The position numbers and the translations under genes were made by a program. Of a stretch of 64,000 bases of DNA, positions 50,880 to 59,263 are shown piece after piece. Under the pieces are notes generated by a model. It did no database searches. It saw nothing but the letters and a program-made list of their open reading frames with translations, and had not been told where the DNA came from. Each line of letters opens with the position of its first letter. The stretch's first letter is position 1. Source of the DNA: Marinomonas sp. UCMA 3892 (GTDB lineage Bacteria > Pseudomonadota > Gammaproteobacteria > Pseudomonadales > Marinomonadaceae); the NCBI RefSeq assembly GCF_012726345.1, contig NZ_PTXN01000009.1:186001-250000 (forward strand), given 5' to 3'.

Positions 50880-51602
50880 TTAGACCAAATGTCGGCCTCC
50901 ATCAAGTGACAAGGTTCGACCTGTCATATAACGACTGTCTAATATGTACTGTATTGCGAGCACACCTTCTTGCTCCCCTGGCTCCTTGCGCAGCAAGGAT
51001 TTATTCAATGCTTTGTTCCGATATTCTGTATCATCGCCACTGTTAAACATTAAAAGTGATGGTGCGATCGCATTAACCTTAATTAGAGGTGCAAATCGTT
51101 TAGCAAATGAGCAAGTTAAGTTCGCTAAGCCCGCTTTACTTGCAGCATAAGCAATGTGTTTATCACTGCCTTTTTCAGCGACATAATCCGTCATATGAAT
51201 AATGTCTGCTTGCCCATCTTGCTCAGAACCTGCACATAATAATGCTTCGAAGGCTAGATTTATACGATAAGGCGCAAATACGTGGACTTGCCACATTTTT
51301 TCCATTAATAACGCCGTATCCGAACAATCTTCTTCAGACTCCCACTCAGAAGCATTATGAATAATTCCACCAAGTGCTGAATACCGACCTTGTATTGTAG
51401 CAATAAATTCATCCACACCAGAGATAGATGAAAAGTCAGCCTGTATACAAGAAATTCCTTGTCCTTCTAATATAGTAATGTCTTCTCGTTCTCTACGATA
51501 AGTAATAATTACCTCATATCCTTGAGCAACTAACGCTTTAGCACAGGCAAGACCTAGGCGCTGTCCTCCGCCGGTAATAATAATTGGCATTTTACGCGTC
51601 AT
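50880..51602 (-). CDS. folM: Dihydromonapterin reductase FolM (SDR)
   Basis: A 240-residue short-chain dehydrogenase. The Rossmann motif is IIITGGGQRLGLACAKAL, with a T-G-G-G-x-R-x-G pattern seen in FolM and pteridine reductases. The catalytic Tyr-x3-Lys is YAASKAG, with IIHNAS in place of the usual NNAG. The end shows MTGRTLSLDGGRHL. FolM reduces dihydromonapterin to tetrahydromonapterin, cofactor of phenylalanine hydroxylase in pseudomonads (family knowledge). Linkage to folE supports this over a generic SDR. Confidence 0.85.
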   Translation of the reverse strand: MTRKMPIIITGGGQRLGLACAKALVAQGYEVIITYRREREDITILEGQGISCIQADFSSISGVDEFIATIQGRYSALGGIIHNASEWESEEDCSDTALLMEKMWQVHVFAPYRINLAFEALLCAGSEQDGQADIIHMTDYVAEKGSDKHIAYAASKAGLANLTCSFAKRFAPLIKVNAIAPSLLMFNSGDDTEYRNKALNKSLLRKEPGEQEGVLAIQYILDSRYMTGRTLSLDGGRHLV

Positions 51603-51850
51603 TAGTATCCGTTCCTACTGAGTTATCATCATTAACCACATAAAAAAATACTATCAATTCAACATCTGTATTTTGTTGCAGCCAACGTTTAATTCTTCGG
51701 CTAACCTTAAATACGTTCACTTTTAAAAAAGAGATCAATCGATATCATCTAAAACACTTTTTTCTTCGTATCCATTGAACCACTTTTTATTAATAATTTC
51801 TAAAAAATGCGCTATTGAATGTCACCATCCAACTAAAAGAGGAAATTGCG

Positions 51851-52774
51851 ATGACCTTACTGACAGAAAGATCGACTGATACATCGTTAACAAGCGGCAG
51901 TATTCCTCAGGAAGCCTTCGATTGGTACGACGAATACGCTCATGGCGACATAGATCGCCGAACTTTTTTATCTCGCCTTGGCACACTTAGCGTAACAGGA
52001 GTGACTCTTTCTATCGTGGCAGGTGCGCTAACACCCAACTATGCACTGGCAGAGCAAGTATCATTTAACGACCCAGATATTACAGCTAGTTATGTAGTGT
52101 ACGATTCACCCAATGGGCATGGCAAAGCTCGCGGCTATTTAGTCATTCCCAAAAACGTCAATGCAGAAAACAAAGCCCCAGCCGTGCTGGTTGCTCACGA
52201 AAACCGTGGTCTTAACCCATATATAGAAGATGTGGCAAGACGCTTAGCAAAAGTGGGATTCATTGCCTTTGCCCCTGATGCTCTTTTCTCTTTGGGTGGC
52301 TATCCTGGCAATGACGATAAAGGCCGAGAAATGCAAAAAACACTGGATGGAAACAAGATTGAAGGTGATTTCATGGATGCGGCAACTTTATTGAAACAAC
52401 ATGAATTGAGTACTGGGAAAGTCGGCATGGTCGGATTTTGTTATGGTGGCTATTTAACAAATGCTTTGGCTGCTTCAATGCCAGATACTATCCATGGTGG
52501 CGTACCCTATTACGGCACACCAGCTAAGTCCAACATAGATAAAATAAAAGCACCATTGCAGCTGCATTTTGCCGGACTGGATAAACGAGTGAATAATACT
52601 TGGCAAGATTACGAAGCAGCACTAAAGGCTAATAAAGTTGATTACACCGCCTATATGTATGCTCAGGCAAATCATGGTTTCCACAATGATTCCACTGCTC
52701 GTTACCAAGAGAAAAACGCCGAGCTTGCATGGGAACGCACTATTAGCTTTTTCAAAAAAACATTAACCGCTTAG
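51851..52774 (+). CDS. yghX: Tat-exported dienelactone hydrolase family protein (YghX-like)
   Basis: A 307-residue alpha/beta hydrolase. An N-terminal helix (QEAFDWYDEYAHGDIDRRTFLSRLG) carries the twin-arginine motif, and a hydrophobic stretch ends near NYALA, consistent with Tat export. The hydrolase domain has VAHENRGLNPYIEDVARRLA, the nucleophile elbow GFCYGGY (catalytic Cys) and ANHGFHNDST (catalytic His). It closely follows the E. coli YghX pattern. The physiological substrate is unknown. I chose ATG 51851, with AGAGGA upstream, over a start 36 nt earlier. Confidence 0.88.
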   Translation: MTLLTERSTDTSLTSGSIPQEAFDWYDEYAHGDIDRRTFLSRLGTLSVTGVTLSIVAGALTPNYALAEQVSFNDPDITASYVVYDSPNGHGKARGYLVIPKNVNAENKAPAVLVAHENRGLNPYIEDVARRLAKVGFIAFAPDALFSLGGYPGNDDKGREMQKTLDGNKIEGDFMDAATLLKQHELSTGKVGMVGFCYGGYLTNALAASMPDTIHGGVPYYGTPAKSNIDKIKAPLQLHFAGLDKRVNNTWQDYEAALKANKVDYTAYMYAQANHGFHNDSTARYQEKNAELAWERTISFFKKTLTA

Positions 52775-52782
52775 TCTATGTG

Positions 52783-52816
52783 GGCGTTACGGCCGGCTAG
52801 CTTAGGCCGTAACGCC
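52783..52816. terminator. Hairpin between yghX and the convergent glycosyltransferase
   Basis: A perfect 12-bp stem GGCGTTACGGCC/GGCCGTAACGCC with a 10-nt loop. It lies just past yghX and covers the last codons and stop of the minus-strand gene. T-runs are weak on both sides. Confidence 0.65.
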
Positions 52817-53902
52817 TTTAACATTCTTCACATTAATGGAAGACGATGCCTTATCGTATTTAAAATCAATACCGCGAACATTCGGAGTTTGTCGCCACAA
52901 GGACTCACATAAATCAGATACACTAATGTCATTACTAGATTGCAGCCAAGCAACAACTGCACGAGCAACGTTCGGATACGATATCTGAACTACTCGACTA
53001 GTTTCTAACCATTCTTGAATCACTTGCGAATTTAAAATATCACAGGTTTTAGCTATGCCTAAAAACTCTAACGCAATGGCATTGGAATGCTGTTCAATTT
53101 GACCCTTTAATGGTTTTGCTAGAATACGACGGCCAAGCTGCAAGGCCTCAGAATTTAATTCAAACCCAGCATTACAGAGTACAGATTCGCATTCAGCTAA
53201 GTTCTTTTGAAATACTTCTCGACCAAAAGGGAACACTTCTACATTGCCATACACACCAGGCTCAATGTCTTTGCAATGAAGGCGAAAGCGATAATTCGGC
53301 ACACCATCCAGCCAATCTAACACAGCCTCACTGTTTTCAAAGGGTAGATAAACCAGAACTTGTTCAGGATCTGCCATGTTTTTCATTTGCTGCGCATTAA
53401 TCAGTGGCGGCAAAATAGGATGGCCAAAATGATGCCAATGAGCACCTAGTTGGGTCGCTGCTGGCGCAAAATTTGACATTATCCACTGGGCAATAAAATT
53501 CTTCTTATAGCGAGGAATATCATATTTAAATGCATACTGATGACCAAACCCTACGCAGGGCACGCCTTGACGTTTGGCCGCCCAAGCAACGATAGGCTCA
53601 AAATCCGTAATCACCAAATCGTAACCATGAGTATCTATCGAGCGAATGTCTCGGTACAGCTTATAAAGATTAGCACTCTTACAAGTTGCGTACAGATCTA
53701 GCCGACCATTTCGTGCCACAAAGCTCAAACCTTGGAAGGTTCGATAGTTACCAAATACTGCCATATCAAAATAATCTTCTGGTAAACGACCAGAAAAAAC
53801 AAAATCAACTTCCACACCAGCTGCATGCATTTCTGCAGCCATAGCTCTTGCTCGAGTAATATGTCCATTACCAGTTCCTTGAACACCGTACAATATTTTC
53901 AT
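52802..53902 (-). CDS. Glycosyltransferase family protein (MJ1255/VC2487-like)
   Basis: A 366-residue GT-B-like protein starting MKILYGVQGTGNGHITRARAMAAEMHAAG, the N-terminal glycine loop of the MJ1255/VC2487 family. Other features are YDLVITDFEPIVAWAAKRQGVPCVGFGHQ and, in the C-terminal half, SVLCNAGFELNSEALQLGRRILAKPLKGQIEQHSNA, which looks like a nucleotide-sugar site. Acceptor and sugar are unknown. The start at 53902 overlaps the PAP2 stop by 4 nt (ATGA), so the two are translationally coupled and probably act on the same lipid-linked or envelope glycan. Confidence 0.85.
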   Translation of the reverse strand: MKILYGVQGTGNGHITRARAMAAEMHAAGVEVDFVFSGRLPEDYFDMAVFGNYRTFQGLSFVARNGRLDLYATCKSANLYKLYRDIRSIDTHGYDLVITDFEPIVAWAAKRQGVPCVGFGHQYAFKYDIPRYKKNFIAQWIMSNFAPAATQLGAHWHHFGHPILPPLINAQQMKNMADPEQVLVYLPFENSEAVLDWLDGVPNYRFRLHCKDIEPGVYGNVEVFPFGREVFQKNLAECESVLCNAGFELNSEALQLGRRILAKPLKGQIEQHSNAIALEFLGIAKTCDILNSQVIQEWLETSRVVQISYPNVARAVVAWLQSSNDISVSDLCESLWRQTPNVRGIDFKYDKASSSINVKNVKGVTA

Positions 53903-54414
53903 ACTAATATCCCTATTGCTAACGCAGCACAAACCGTGCCTAATAAAGCACCAATTACGGTGTCCGTGGGGAAATGGACGCCAAGAAAAATGCGCGATAA
54001 GCCCACATTCGCCGCCCAGAAATACAACATCAGATTCATGCTTGGAAACCACTCAGATAAACAAAAGGCCATAAAAAATGCCCCTGAGGTATGTCCTGAT
54101 GGAAAAGAAAATTGATCAGAAGGAATAATAAAACTGCTAAAATTATCAAGCGCATCAGCCGGACGATTACGCTTAAAACCGCGCTTTAAAACAAAATATA
54201 GAACACGCTCGACAGTAAAGCCCAACAGCAAAACAAGCGTCAAAGAGAGCTCTCCAGCGAACCAAAATAAAAGCGCTAGAAAAGCATAAATCGGACCATC
54301 CGCTGAAAATGAAATCGCGCGTCCAATACGAGTCAGCGTCGCGCGGTGCTTTCTAGCCATACACCAAGAAAAAGTCTGTACATCTACTGCGTGGATATTC
54401 TGAAGTATGTTCAT
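53899..54414 (-). CDS. PAP2-family membrane lipid phosphatase
   Basis: A 171-residue membrane phosphatase with all three PAP2 motifs: K-x6-R-P (KRGFKRNRP), PSGH (SFPSGHTSGAFF) and S-R-x5-H-x3-D (LSRIFLGVHFPTD), spread over four or five hydrophobic helices. Such enzymes dephosphorylate undecaprenyl-PP or phosphatidic acid/phosphatidylglycerolphosphate. I chose ATG 54414 because GAGGTG lies 6-7 nt upstream; a GTG 9 nt earlier is possible. It is coupled to the glycosyltransferase. Confidence 0.88.
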   Translation of the reverse strand: MNILQNIHAVDVQTFSWCMARKHRATLTRIGRAISFSADGPIYAFLALLFWFAGELSLTLVLLLGFTVERVLYFVLKRGFKRNRPADALDNFSSFIIPSDQFSFPSGHTSGAFFMAFCLSEWFPSMNLMLYFWAANVGLSRIFLGVHFPTDTVIGALLGTVCAALAIGILV

Positions 54415-54524
54415 ACTTATCACCTCACTGGTTTTGTCTTACTTTCAACATAAACCAGTAAAATGTCCGTTCTGTGGCATTACTATGACAACTTAGTGAC
54501 AGACAGTAATCACAACTTTCAGGC

Positions 54525-54549
54525 AAAAAAATACCTCGTCATAACGAGG
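54525..54549 (-). terminator. Intrinsic terminator after pldA
   Basis: The stem CCTCGT/ACGAGG (54534-54539 with 54544-54549) with a 4-nt loop is followed by seven T on the minus strand. It lies 46 nt past the pldA stop. Confidence 0.8.
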
Positions 54550-54595
54550 CACTTCAAAGCTTAAAATATCAGATTATTTAAAGCCTATGATCAAG

Positions 54596-55591
54596 CTATA
54601 GCCAGTTAGTAAGCATTATCCCAATACCAAGCGACTGAGTCTGATGATTATAATCCAATAAGGATTGCCCATAACCATTAAAGTACTGAATATAACCACG
54701 GCTTTTACCCCACAAAGGAAAAGTAAAACCGACCTGGATAGCCCCTCTGTTATCGGATGATTTAAGGTTATTTCTCAACATTACGTCAATCGTATAATCA
54801 TCAATAACGTGTATTATATTGAACTCGCCATAGCCGTAATAATTTTCAATATTCGGGTTATCATCAACCTTTGAACTTTCAGGAATCCGATACCAAGGCT
54901 TGATAGAAAAAGCAGTATCGCCATGCTCAAACAAGAAATCCACGTAAAATCGATTCCACGAGCGAGACAGTTCATTTGACTGGCCATTGGACTGATGAAC
55001 AAAGCCGTAAGACACATAATCAGGGTTAATACCTAGAAAACCATGCTTTGGCTTGGTAACAATAAAGGCTTCAGGCTCATGGTTAGTATCACGAAAAGGT
55101 GCCGAGATACTACTGTTATACGCCTGCCAATAAGCTTGCTGCGTGTAAGCAAACCACAAACTACTGTTTCTACCCACAACATCATAAGCAACGGGAAACT
55201 TAAGACTAAATTGAAACTTAAACTCCACGCTTTGTAGACTTTCAGAATCGCTCGCATCACCTAAAAAAGCACGATCGTTAGGATTAGACGTATAAGCAAT
55301 AGGTAAAAAATAATTCGGTTTATGAGGTGTTAAAACAAACGGATTATTTACTGTTGCCGTTTCTCTATTCTCTCTTTGTTGCAATAACCCGTTGTCTTCT
55401 TTAGCCCGCTTGGCAGTAGATTCTGGTACTTGGGGCTCTTCTGGAGAATAAGCCTCCTCACCACCTTCAACAACCGTCGCTGTATCAGAGGTATTAAAAG
55501 AACTACTGCCTGACTTATCTAACGAGGTCGATTCCACTTCAGCCCATAGCAAACTTGGAAGAAGCATTATTGAGCATACAATGGCTTTCAT
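54596..55591 (-). CDS. pldA: Outer-membrane phospholipase A1
   Basis: A 331-residue OMPLA. The signal peptide is MKAIVCSIMLLPSLLWA|EV. An unusually long acidic/polar linker (about 20-90) precedes the barrel. The barrel start is NPFVLTPHKPNYFLPIAYTSNPN. Catalytic His and Ser are in YGFVHQSNGQS and the Asn in ELSRSWNRFYVD. The protein ends GIGIMLTNWL. OMPLA is activated by dimerisation and Ca2+ when lipid asymmetry is lost (family knowledge). AAGGG precedes ATG 55591. Confidence 0.92.
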   Translation of the reverse strand: MKAIVCSIMLLPSLLWAEVESTSLDKSGSSSFNTSDTATVVEGGEEAYSPEEPQVPESTAKRAKEDNGLLQQRENRETATVNNPFVLTPHKPNYFLPIAYTSNPNDRAFLGDASDSESLQSVEFKFQFSLKFPVAYDVVGRNSSLWFAYTQQAYWQAYNSSISAPFRDTNHEPEAFIVTKPKHGFLGINPDYVSYGFVHQSNGQSNELSRSWNRFYVDFLFEHGDTAFSIKPWYRIPESSKVDDNPNIENYYGYGEFNIIHVIDDYTIDVMLRNNLKSSDNRGAIQVGFTFPLWGKSRGYIQYFNGYGQSLLDYNHQTQSLGIGIMLTNWL

Positions 55592-55621
55592 TACTAAAAC
55601 CCTTAAGTGAAAAACACTATT

Positions 55622-55972
55622 TCATTGGGACAGAACAACCTTTTTAGCGTAGGTATCTCGCTCCATCTCACACACTTCAACCGAAAAACTAACATCCTTT
55701 AATGCAAATTGTGTTAGAGCTTCTAGAACCAAATAAGAAAGATGTTTTCTTTGCTCTATTGTGCGACCCGAAAGCATACGCAGAATAACATGAACAAATG
55801 CATCTTCTTTTCCTGCTGTTAAAAAACTCTTATACGGAAAACTGCGTAATTTGATGTCTTCTTCAATAAATAGAGCCGAGGCAATACAGGCTCCTTTGAC
55901 GGCTTCAAGAAGATCAACCGGTGGCACTTCTTGCTCTAAATTTTGGCTATACTCAACAATGCAATGTGGCAT
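55622..55972 (-). CDS. 5-carboxymethyl-2-hydroxymuconate isomerase-like tautomerase
   Basis: A 116-residue tautomerase-superfamily protein. It begins MPHCIVEYSQNLE, so the catalytic proline would become residue 1 after Met removal. LRSFPYKSFLTAGKEDAFVHVILRMLSGRTIEQRKHLS follows the CHMI (HpaF) pattern. HpaF acts in homoprotocatechuate degradation, but no other hpa genes are near, so the substrate here is uncertain. GGAGT precedes the ATG. It lies 37 nt after ghrA on the same strand, suggesting an operon VOC-ghrA-this gene. Confidence 0.82.
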   Translation of the reverse strand: MPHCIVEYSQNLEQEVPPVDLLEAVKGACIASALFIEEDIKLRSFPYKSFLTAGKEDAFVHVILRMLSGRTIEQRKHLSYLVLEALTQFALKDVSFSVEVCEMERDTYAKKVVLSQ

Positions 55973-56009
55973 TTAAGACTCCATTTTTAGATTTATTAGA
56001 CGTATTTCA

Positions 56010-56945
56010 CTAATAACCACGAAGCAAATCAACTGAAGGCGGTATACTGCCAGTTAATCGATACTGCTTAATGTTTTTAGCAACAATTTCACTCGCACTA
56101 ACCGGGTGTGTCGGCGCAGAAATATGTGGTAACACTGTGATAGATTCATGCAACCAAAACGAGTGATTTTCTGGTAAAGGCTCATTCACAAAAACATCTA
56201 ACACAGCATGAGATAAATCCCCTCGCTCAAGTTTTACTAACAGAGCTTCATCATCAATAATGAGACCTCGAGCAAAATTAATCAGGCTTGCTCCAACAGG
56301 CAAACAAGACAAATTTTGATGGTTAAGCAATCCCCTAGTCTCTATCGTCAAGGGCAAAAGGCAGACGAGTATATCACTTTGGCTCAACAATGGGATGAGA
56401 CCTTCTTCACCGTGAAAACACTCAACGCCTTCAACTTGTTTTGGATTACGACTCCACCCAGCAACAGAAAAACCATTAGCAACTAAACGCTGCGCACTAA
56501 CACGTCCTAATTCACCCAACCCAAGCACGCCAATTCGGCGATCTTTAGCAGCCACCATAGGCAGCTGAACCCAAGACTGTTTAGCCTGTTGTTTGGCATA
56601 TATTGGCATATCTCTATGAAGGAAAAGTGTCCAAGCTAAAACCGCTTCTGACATAGTTTCAGCTAAATTTGAGTCAACTAATCGAACAATCGAAAAAGAG
56701 GGCGACAATAATTCATTGATCATCCGCTCTACACCAGCCCACACACTATGAACCCACTTCAATGAAGGAAGAGACAGTAAATCTTGAGGATCAGGATTGG
56801 CCACAATGGCTATATCACATTGCTGTTTTTGTTCTGCTGTCAAATCGACAAAAGGGACAATCACTTCGTTGGGCATCGCTGATGATAAATGCTTAATCCA
56901 AATTTTTTGCTCTGCTAAATCTGCACGACTAACAAAAGGAATCAT
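56010..56945 (-). CDS. ghrA: D-2-hydroxyacid dehydrogenase, GhrA-like (glyoxylate/hydroxypyruvate reductase)
   Basis: A 311-residue NAD(P)-dependent dehydrogenase. The nucleotide loop is GVLGLGELGRVSAQRL, and the catalytic Arg, Glu and His are in INFARGLIID, DVFVNEPLPENH and LPHISAPTHP. The variant catalytic order and length match GhrA, which reduces glyoxylate and hydroxypyruvate. The start overlaps the VOC stop by 4 nt, so the two are coupled. The physiological substrate is inferred from family only. Confidence 0.85.
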   Translation of the reverse strand: MIPFVSRADLAEQKIWIKHLSSAMPNEVIVPFVDLTAEQKQQCDIAIVANPDPQDLLSLPSLKWVHSVWAGVERMINELLSPSFSIVRLVDSNLAETMSEAVLAWTLFLHRDMPIYAKQQAKQSWVQLPMVAAKDRRIGVLGLGELGRVSAQRLVANGFSVAGWSRNPKQVEGVECFHGEEGLIPLLSQSDILVCLLPLTIETRGLLNHQNLSCLPVGASLINFARGLIIDDEALLVKLERGDLSHAVLDVFVNEPLPENHSFWLHESITVLPHISAPTHPVSASEIVAKNIKQYRLTGSIPPSVDLLRGY

Positions 56946-57355
56946 TTCTCATACACCTGAGATAAGTCTTTAAAGCCTTTTAATTCAATAGCATTACCAC
57001 TTGGATCTTTAAAGAACATCGTCCATTGTTCACCTGGCATACCTTCAAAGCGAACACTCGGTGCAAGATCGAACGCAACATTGGCTTCCGTTAAGCGCTT
57101 AGCGACTTTTTGCCATTCATCAAGTGGCAAAATCAAACCAAAGTGAGGCATAGGAACAAGATGCTCACCCACTCGCCCAGTATTTGTCGTCGGGCTTGGC
57201 GTACCTAAATGTAAAGACAATTGATGACCATAAAAATCGAAGTCTATCCAGGTCTCGGTACTACGGCCTTCAATACAGCCTAAAACCTGAGTATAAAAAA
57301 GTCGTGTTTCATCTAGGGAAGTGACATGGAAAGCATAGTGAAATAAAGCAGACAT
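56942..57355 (-). CDS. VOC (glyoxalase/bleomycin-resistance) family protein
   Basis: A 137-residue single VOC module pair. The first beta-alpha-beta repeat starts FHYAFHVTSLDETRLFYTQVLGC, and the second ends MFFKDPSGNAIELKGFKD. Metal-ligand-like residues are the His in YAFHV and the Glu in AIELKG. Function is unknown; linkage to ghrA suggests a dehydrogenase-associated oxygenase, isomerase or lyase. AGGGG lies about 7 nt before ATG 57355. Confidence 0.87.
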   Translation of the reverse strand: MSALFHYAFHVTSLDETRLFYTQVLGCIEGRSTETWIDFDFYGHQLSLHLGTPSPTTNTGRVGEHLVPMPHFGLILPLDEWQKVAKRLTEANVAFDLAPSVRFEGMPGEQWTMFFKDPSGNAIELKGFKDLSQVYEK

Positions 57356-57807
57356 AAGAACCCCTAACAACAATAGATTAGGTTAGAAAATACAGCACAC
57401 AGAATAAAAGTAAACACGTATCAGTTACGCGGCAACACATAGTAAGCATTGCATAAATAAATACCTAAAACCTCCAAAAGGCCTGCGGAATACAGCAATT
57501 ACTACTTAGCTTAACCACCTCTTTCTTATTCTCAAAAATTCACATTTTAACCCTCTCACAATTACATCACACCAATCCACGACATTATTTTTGTCTATTA
57601 ATAGCATTCTCAATATGTTTTTTTGTATCAATGCTTTGTCACGTTTCATGGTGTTTTGTATCAATTTGAAAAGAGGCATATACAAGAAAATCATTATTAA
57701 TATACTGATGAAAATAGCTTATTAAATTTATTAGTCATTTTTAAAAATATTCTATTTTATTGACTACACTTACTTTGTTGAATAGTACAAACTGCTTAAG
57801 GATAAAC
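57356..57807. other. Divergent intergenic region upstream of the chemosensory cluster
   Basis: 452 bases, strongly AT-rich at the right (57660-57770). An open minus-strand frame at 57506-57694 has no ribosome-binding site and no conserved look, so I do not call it. The region should hold the promoter of the chemosensory operon. Confidence 0.45.
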
Positions 57808-58962
57808 ATGTTGCGACTTCTTCTTTGTCATTGTTTTGCGTTAGTTTTAGCTGGGATTCTAATTTATGAATCTTTAATGTGGGAAGCTATTGCGGTTCTT
57901 GCATTTTTTGGTTTTATTCCAACTTTCTTATCTCGCCCCCAGAAAAACAAACTTAAGTCTACTGACTCTTCTGGAGATCAGCCAACTATACAGCCACATC
58001 AAGCTGATCATGTATCTATTCCTGAAGCACTTTTCAGCAGAGATTTAGTGCCTTTATTAAACGTCTGTTCAGATGACCTTGGTAACGTACTTGCCACACA
58101 AAAAAGTGCCGTCGAGCTACTGAATAATGCATTTATAGATACAAATTCACTAATCGACCAACAAGCTAATTGCATTCATCGCTTAGTTGAAACAGAAAGT
58201 GATGACAGTAAATATTACAGTGAAGTCATGCGTGACTTTGCAGCACAAACAGCAACCACGCTAGATAAATTCATAGAAAGTACAATTGAAATGTCTGCGT
58301 CATCTATGGAACTGCTTTCAAAAGTAAATGAAATTCATGACGAAATGCCTGAAATAGCAAAAGCCTTAAAAGACATTGATGATATTGCAGATCAAACTAA
58401 CCTTTTAGCGCTTAATGCAGCTATTGAGGCGGCTAGAGCTGGTGAAGCCGGACGAGGATTTGCGGTTGTTGCGGATGAAGTTCGCTCCCTGTCAAATAGA
58501 TCTTCAGGCTTCAGTATTGCCATCCAATCTCGCCTTAAAAAAATTCAAGATCAAGTATCTAACTTAACAAAAGCAATGGAACGATTAGCTGCCCATGATG
58601 TGACCTATATTATGGAATCTAAAAAAACCATGAATAGCGCCCTACAACACATTGTCAACAAAGCTGAAGCCGATGCTAACATCACGTTGGAGCTAGAAAC
58701 TCTTGCGAAGTCACTAGAGTCAGCCATATATGATGCGACTAGAGCACTACAATTTGACGATATTAATAGTCAAAACCTTACCTACACCATCGAAGTATTA
58801 GATTTTATGGGCGAGCAGTTGAGTACCGTTAACGATGATTCATCAGACAATATTGAACATGTGTTAAGGGATAAATTAGAAATAATCAAACAACGTAGCC
58901 AGCAAAAACATAACCCTGTTTCTCAACAAAACATTGAAAGCGGCGACATTGATTTATTTTAA
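57808..58962 (+). CDS. Short chemoreceptor-like protein without periplasmic sensor
   Basis: A 384-residue protein. Two closely spaced hydrophobic helices (about 1-42, [21 protein letters not shown] then a second) anchor it with no room for a periplasmic ligand domain. A polar linker leads to a shortened signalling region with the receptor tip [37 protein letters not shown] intact. No HAMP domain or C-terminal tether is seen. I chose ATG 57808, with AAGGA 6 nt upstream; the frame is open 48 nt further. It resembles the receptor beside the STAS and phosphatase genes in vibrio cluster III (recollection). It is probably the first gene of the operon, 22 nt before the STAS gene. Confidence 0.85.
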   Translation: MLRLLLCHCFALVLAGILIYESLMWEAIAVLAFFGFIPTFLSRPQKNKLKSTDSSGDQPTIQPHQADHVSIPEALFSRDLVPLLNVCSDDLGNVLATQKSAVELLNNAFIDTNSLIDQQANCIHRLVETESDDSKYYSEVMRDFAAQTATTLDKFIESTIEMSASSMELLSKVNEIHDEMPEIAKALKDIDDIADQTNLLALNAAIEAARAGEAGRGFAVVADEVRSLSNRSSGFSIAIQSRLKKIQDQVSNLTKAMERLAAHDVTYIMESKKTMNSALQHIVNKAEADANITLELETLAKSLESAIYDATRALQFDDINSQNLTYTIEVLDFMGEQLSTVNDDSSDNIEHVLRDKLEIIKQRSQQKHNPVSQQNIESGDIDLF

Positions 58963-58984
58963 ATAAGAACGAGGAGAAGTTCGA

Positions 58985-59263
58985 ATGTCTGATTGCATTG
59001 CGATTAATATGCCTGAAAGGTTTGATTTTAGTACACACAGCTGGTTCACAAAAACTTATGAAGAAGCGTTAACAAAGACAAAAACAATCATATTAGATTT
59101 TTCTCGTGTTTCCTATGTGGACTCTTCCGCTTTAGGGATGATGGTTCTTTTGCATCGACAATTAAATAAAGTTTCTGGCCATTGCACTATTCGAAATGCG
59201 AATGGTACTGCTAAAGACATTTTAGACATGGCTAATTTTGAGAAGCTATTTAGCTATGAATAG
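58985..59263 (+). CDS. STAS-domain anti-sigma-factor antagonist-like protein
   Basis: A 92-residue STAS protein of the RsbV/SpoIIAA type. The phosphorylation loop is VSYVDSSALGMMVLLHRQL, with S48 as the likely phospho-acceptor. In partner switches, an RsbW-like kinase phosphorylates this serine and a PP2C phosphatase reverses it (family knowledge). Both activities appear to be encoded in the next gene, which overlaps this one by 8 nt. GAGGAG precedes the ATG. Confidence 0.9.
   Translation: MSDCIAINMPERFDFSTHSWFTKTYEEALTKTKTIILDFSRVSYVDSSALGMMVLLHRQLNKVSGHCTIRNANGTAKDILDMANFEKLFSYE

Noticed and set aside
57506-57694. Minus-strand open frame of about 61 codons
   Set aside because: AT-rich region with no ribosome-binding site and no recognisable pattern; probably chance.
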